This document shows, piece after piece, positions 62,420 through 64,000 of a stretch of DNA of 64,000 bases. Under the pieces are notes generated by a model. The model was given only the letters and a program-made list of their open reading frames with translations, was not told the origin of the DNA and made no database searches. Within the stretch, counting starts at the first letter, position 1; every line of letters begins with the position of its first letter. The DNA comes from Pseudoprimorskyibacter insulae (GTDB lineage: Bacteria > Pseudomonadota > Alphaproteobacteria > Rhodobacterales > Rhodobacteraceae): positions 744,001 through 808,000 of the forward strand of contig NZ_OMOJ01000001.1 in the NCBI RefSeq assembly GCF_900302505.1, read 5' to 3'. Made by a program: the position numbers and the translations under genes.

Positions 62420-63114
62420 CGGCCTGAAATCCGTTTGGCAACGCGGCGCGAAAGAACTTCGGACAGCAGCAAGGCCCCAAGGGCCAGCCCCACGGAGATC
62501 ACCACCAATTGCAGCGCCGCGCCTTCACCGCCGGGCACCTGAAGAAAGGCGTAAATGGCCGAAGGCACGGTTTGCGTTTGGCCGGGGATGTTCGACACAA
62601 AGGTGATTGTCGCGCCGAATTCACCCATCGCCTTGGCAAAGGCCAGAACGGCACCGGCAATCACCCCCGGCAGGATCAGCGGCAGGGTGATGGTTGCAAA
62701 CCCCAACAGACGCGACGCGCCAAGGGTCTTGGCGGCCTCTTCCAGTTTCGGATCGACCGCTTCCAGCGCCAGTCGGATCGCCCGGACCAACAGCGGAAAG
62801 GCCATGATTGCGGCAGCCAGAACGGCCCCGGTCCAACGGAAGGCCAGCGTGATGCCGAACCAATCGTACAAGGGCTGGCCAATCAAACCGGTGCGTCCAA
62901 ATGCCAGCAGCAGCAGATAACCCGTCACCACGGGCGGCAGGATCAGCGGCAGATGCACCAACCCGTTCAGCAATTGCTTGCCCGGAAAGCGCCAACGGGC
63001 CAGCGCATAGGCCACGAAGATCCCGGCGGGCAGGCTGAGAACCGTTGCCCAAAGCGCGACTTTCAGGCTGAGGCGGATTGCCTCCAGTGCCTCTGGGGAA
63101 AGCCAACCACTCAT
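62416..63114 (-). CDS. modB: Molybdate ABC transporter permease (ModB)
   Basis: A 232-residue permease with about five or six membrane segments. Signatures are LALEAVDPKLEEAAKTLGAS (EAA loop), then LAFAKAMGEFGATITFVSNI, typical of ModB. Its ATG overlaps the modA stop and its stop overlaps modC, so modABC is one coupled unit. Confidence 0.94.
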   Translation of the reverse strand: MSGWLSPEALEAIRLSLKVALWATVLSLPAGIFVAYALARWRFPGKQLLNGLVHLPLILPPVVTGYLLLLAFGRTGLIGQPLYDWFGITLAFRWTGAVLAAAIMAFPLLVRAIRLALEAVDPKLEEAAKTLGASRLLGFATITLPLILPGVIAGAVLAFAKAMGEFGATITFVSNIPGQTQTVPSAIYAFLQVPGGEGAALQLVVISVGLALGALLLSEVLSRRVAKRISGR

Positions 63115-63854
63115 TCGGCCAAAACCTCAAAACCTTCGGCGGTGAAGGCGGCGCGGGCCTCTGGGCCTCTGAGGTAGCTCAGGAATTCCGCGCCTAGGCG
63201 CGTGTTGCCACCGGCAATGGCTGCGATGGGGTAGGTGATCGGCGGGTGGCTGTCTGCGGGAAAGGTGTAGACAATGCTGACATCGGCGCTGGCGGCGGCA
63301 TCGGTGGTGTAGGTGATGCCAAAGGGCGCCTCGCCCGTGGCCACCAAGGTCAGCGCCGCGCGCACGTTATCGGTTTGCGCAACATGCGGGGCAAGCGCGG
63401 CCCATAGGCCAAGGTTTTCAAGCGCGGCTTTGCCGTAGATCCCGGCAGGCACGGCGTCTACATGCGCCATGGCCAGACGATCATCGCCCAGCCGGTCTGG
63501 CAGATCGGCAATCGCCATCGTTGGCTGCGTCCCATGCGCGATCAGCGCCAGGTCATTGCCCAGCAGGTCAAAGCGGGTATCGGCGGCCAACAGGCCCTTG
63601 GTTTCAAGCTGATCCATCCAGTCGGGGCTGGCCGACAGGAACAGGTCCGCCGGTGCGCCAAATTCGATCTGCCGCGCAAGCGCCGAACTGCCCGCATAGG
63701 ACAGTGACACCTGATGCCCGGTCTGCGCCTGCCACTGGCCCGCGATGGCATCCAGCGCGGTCTTGGTGCTGGCGGCGGCGAAGACCGTCAACCGCTCCGC
63801 TTGCGCGGGGGCGGCGGCTAGGGTCAGGGCAGCAAGGGCAAGGGCGCGAAGCAT
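63111..63854 (-). CDS. modA: Molybdate-binding protein (ModA)
   Basis: A 247-residue periplasmic protein starting at ATG 63854, with a signal peptide of about 19 residues (cut after APAQA). The mature start ERLTVFAAASTKTALDAIA, the oxyanion-binding YAGSSALARQIEFGAPADLF, and later GKAALENLG and TYTTDAA fit ModA. A longer open frame to 63965 has no signal-like start. No ModE-type Mo-box was seen in the 73 bases upstream. Confidence 0.93.
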   Translation of the reverse strand: MLRALALAALTLAAAPAQAERLTVFAAASTKTALDAIAGQWQAQTGHQVSLSYAGSSALARQIEFGAPADLFLSASPDWMDQLETKGLLAADTRFDLLGNDLALIAHGTQPTMAIADLPDRLGDDRLAMAHVDAVPAGIYGKAALENLGLWAALAPHVAQTDNVRAALTLVATGEAPFGITYTTDAAASADVSIVYTFPADSHPPITYPIAAIAGGNTRLGAEFLSYLRGPEARAAFTAEGFEVLAE

Positions 63855-63927
63855 GGGGCATCCGTAGGGGGTAAGCGTTTGCCGACTATGGGAAAAGCGG
63901 GCGCGGGGCGCAACGGGGCTTTCGTCG

Positions 63928-64000
63928 CTAATGGGCAGTGTCTTTGATCCGGGCCTGAACGGCAAAGGCGCAGATATCGGGTTTGATATCGAGCAAAGGC
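63928..64000 (-). CDS. 3' end of a gene, possibly TrmO-like
   Basis: The last 23 codons of a gene entering from the right edge; the visible peptide begins PLLDIKPDICAFAVQ and ends KDTAH. LLDIKP resembles the end of the TrmO/VirR-type tRNA methyltransferase domain (consensus GTPxLDIKPY). Too short to be sure. Confidence 0.4.
   Translation of the reverse strand, partial: PLLDIKPDICAFAVQARIKDTAH

Noticed and set aside
63855-63927. ModE-type Mo-box before modA
   Set aside because: No AT-rich palindrome of that type is present in the interval.
1-64000. tRNA, rRNA, insertion sequences, integrases or phage genes
   Set aside because: None was recognised in reading both strands; the RTX array shows no transposase that could explain its growth.

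Overview
The window looks like a chromosomal segment of a marine-type alphaproteobacterium of the Rhodobacteraceae (Roseobacter group). The evidence is a high-G+C coding bias, the hisD / UPF0262 / phosphatase / infA / maf / RNase E-G / yacG gene order, a Mo-dependent CO dehydrogenase operon, TRAP and ABC uptake systems for organic nutrients, and RTX proteins ending in a WIQDY ... DLLA tail. I saw no tRNA, rRNA, CRISPR array, insertion sequence or phage gene. Assignments rest on reading the sequence by eye; no database search was run.

Layout. 1-4282: 3' end of a CO dehydrogenase operon (coxL end, coxD, coxE, coxF-like, a possible 29-residue peptide, coxG) with serial ATGA overlaps. 4298-12217: a catabolic island with a FadR-type GntR regulator, an enolase-superfamily dehydratase, a family-5 peptide-type ABC transporter and a cupin. 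One palindromic motif recurs at its promoters. 12345-19078: a three-gene cluster (transglutaminase + DUF2126 amidoligase, circularly permuted ATP-grasp + alpha-E, second transglutaminase) predicted to make or modify peptides. 19050-23765: a TRAP transporter operon ending in a cytochrome P450, with a divergent MarR regulator.

23768-46835 is the most unusual part. Ten RTX (hemolysin-type Ca-binding) genes, all on the minus strand, share a C-terminal module of about 190 residues but carry different N-terminal heads: unknown folds, propeller-like repeats, FG-GAP repeats and BspA-like repeats. Nucleotide comparison shows mosaic exchange between tails that lie 11 kb apart. No type I secretion genes lie in the window. 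Two islands interrupt the array on the plus strand: a small lipoprotein gene (34074-34766) and the glutathione-dependent formaldehyde oxidation pair frmA-fghA (43408-45374).

46993-51306: a fructose-type (Frc) ABC sugar transporter with a divergent ROK regulator and a 21-bp palindromic operator candidate. 51377-60681: mostly housekeeping genes (Kdo transferase, Nudix, DUF1178, SDR, hisD, UPF0262, phosphatase, NTF2-like, GNAT, nitrilase, IF-1, Maf, RNase E/G, YacG). 60678-64000, minus strand: an ImuA-like orphan, the molybdate transporter modABC, and the 3' end of a further gene. The molybdate transporter could feed the molybdenum cofactor of the CO dehydrogenase at the other end of the window.
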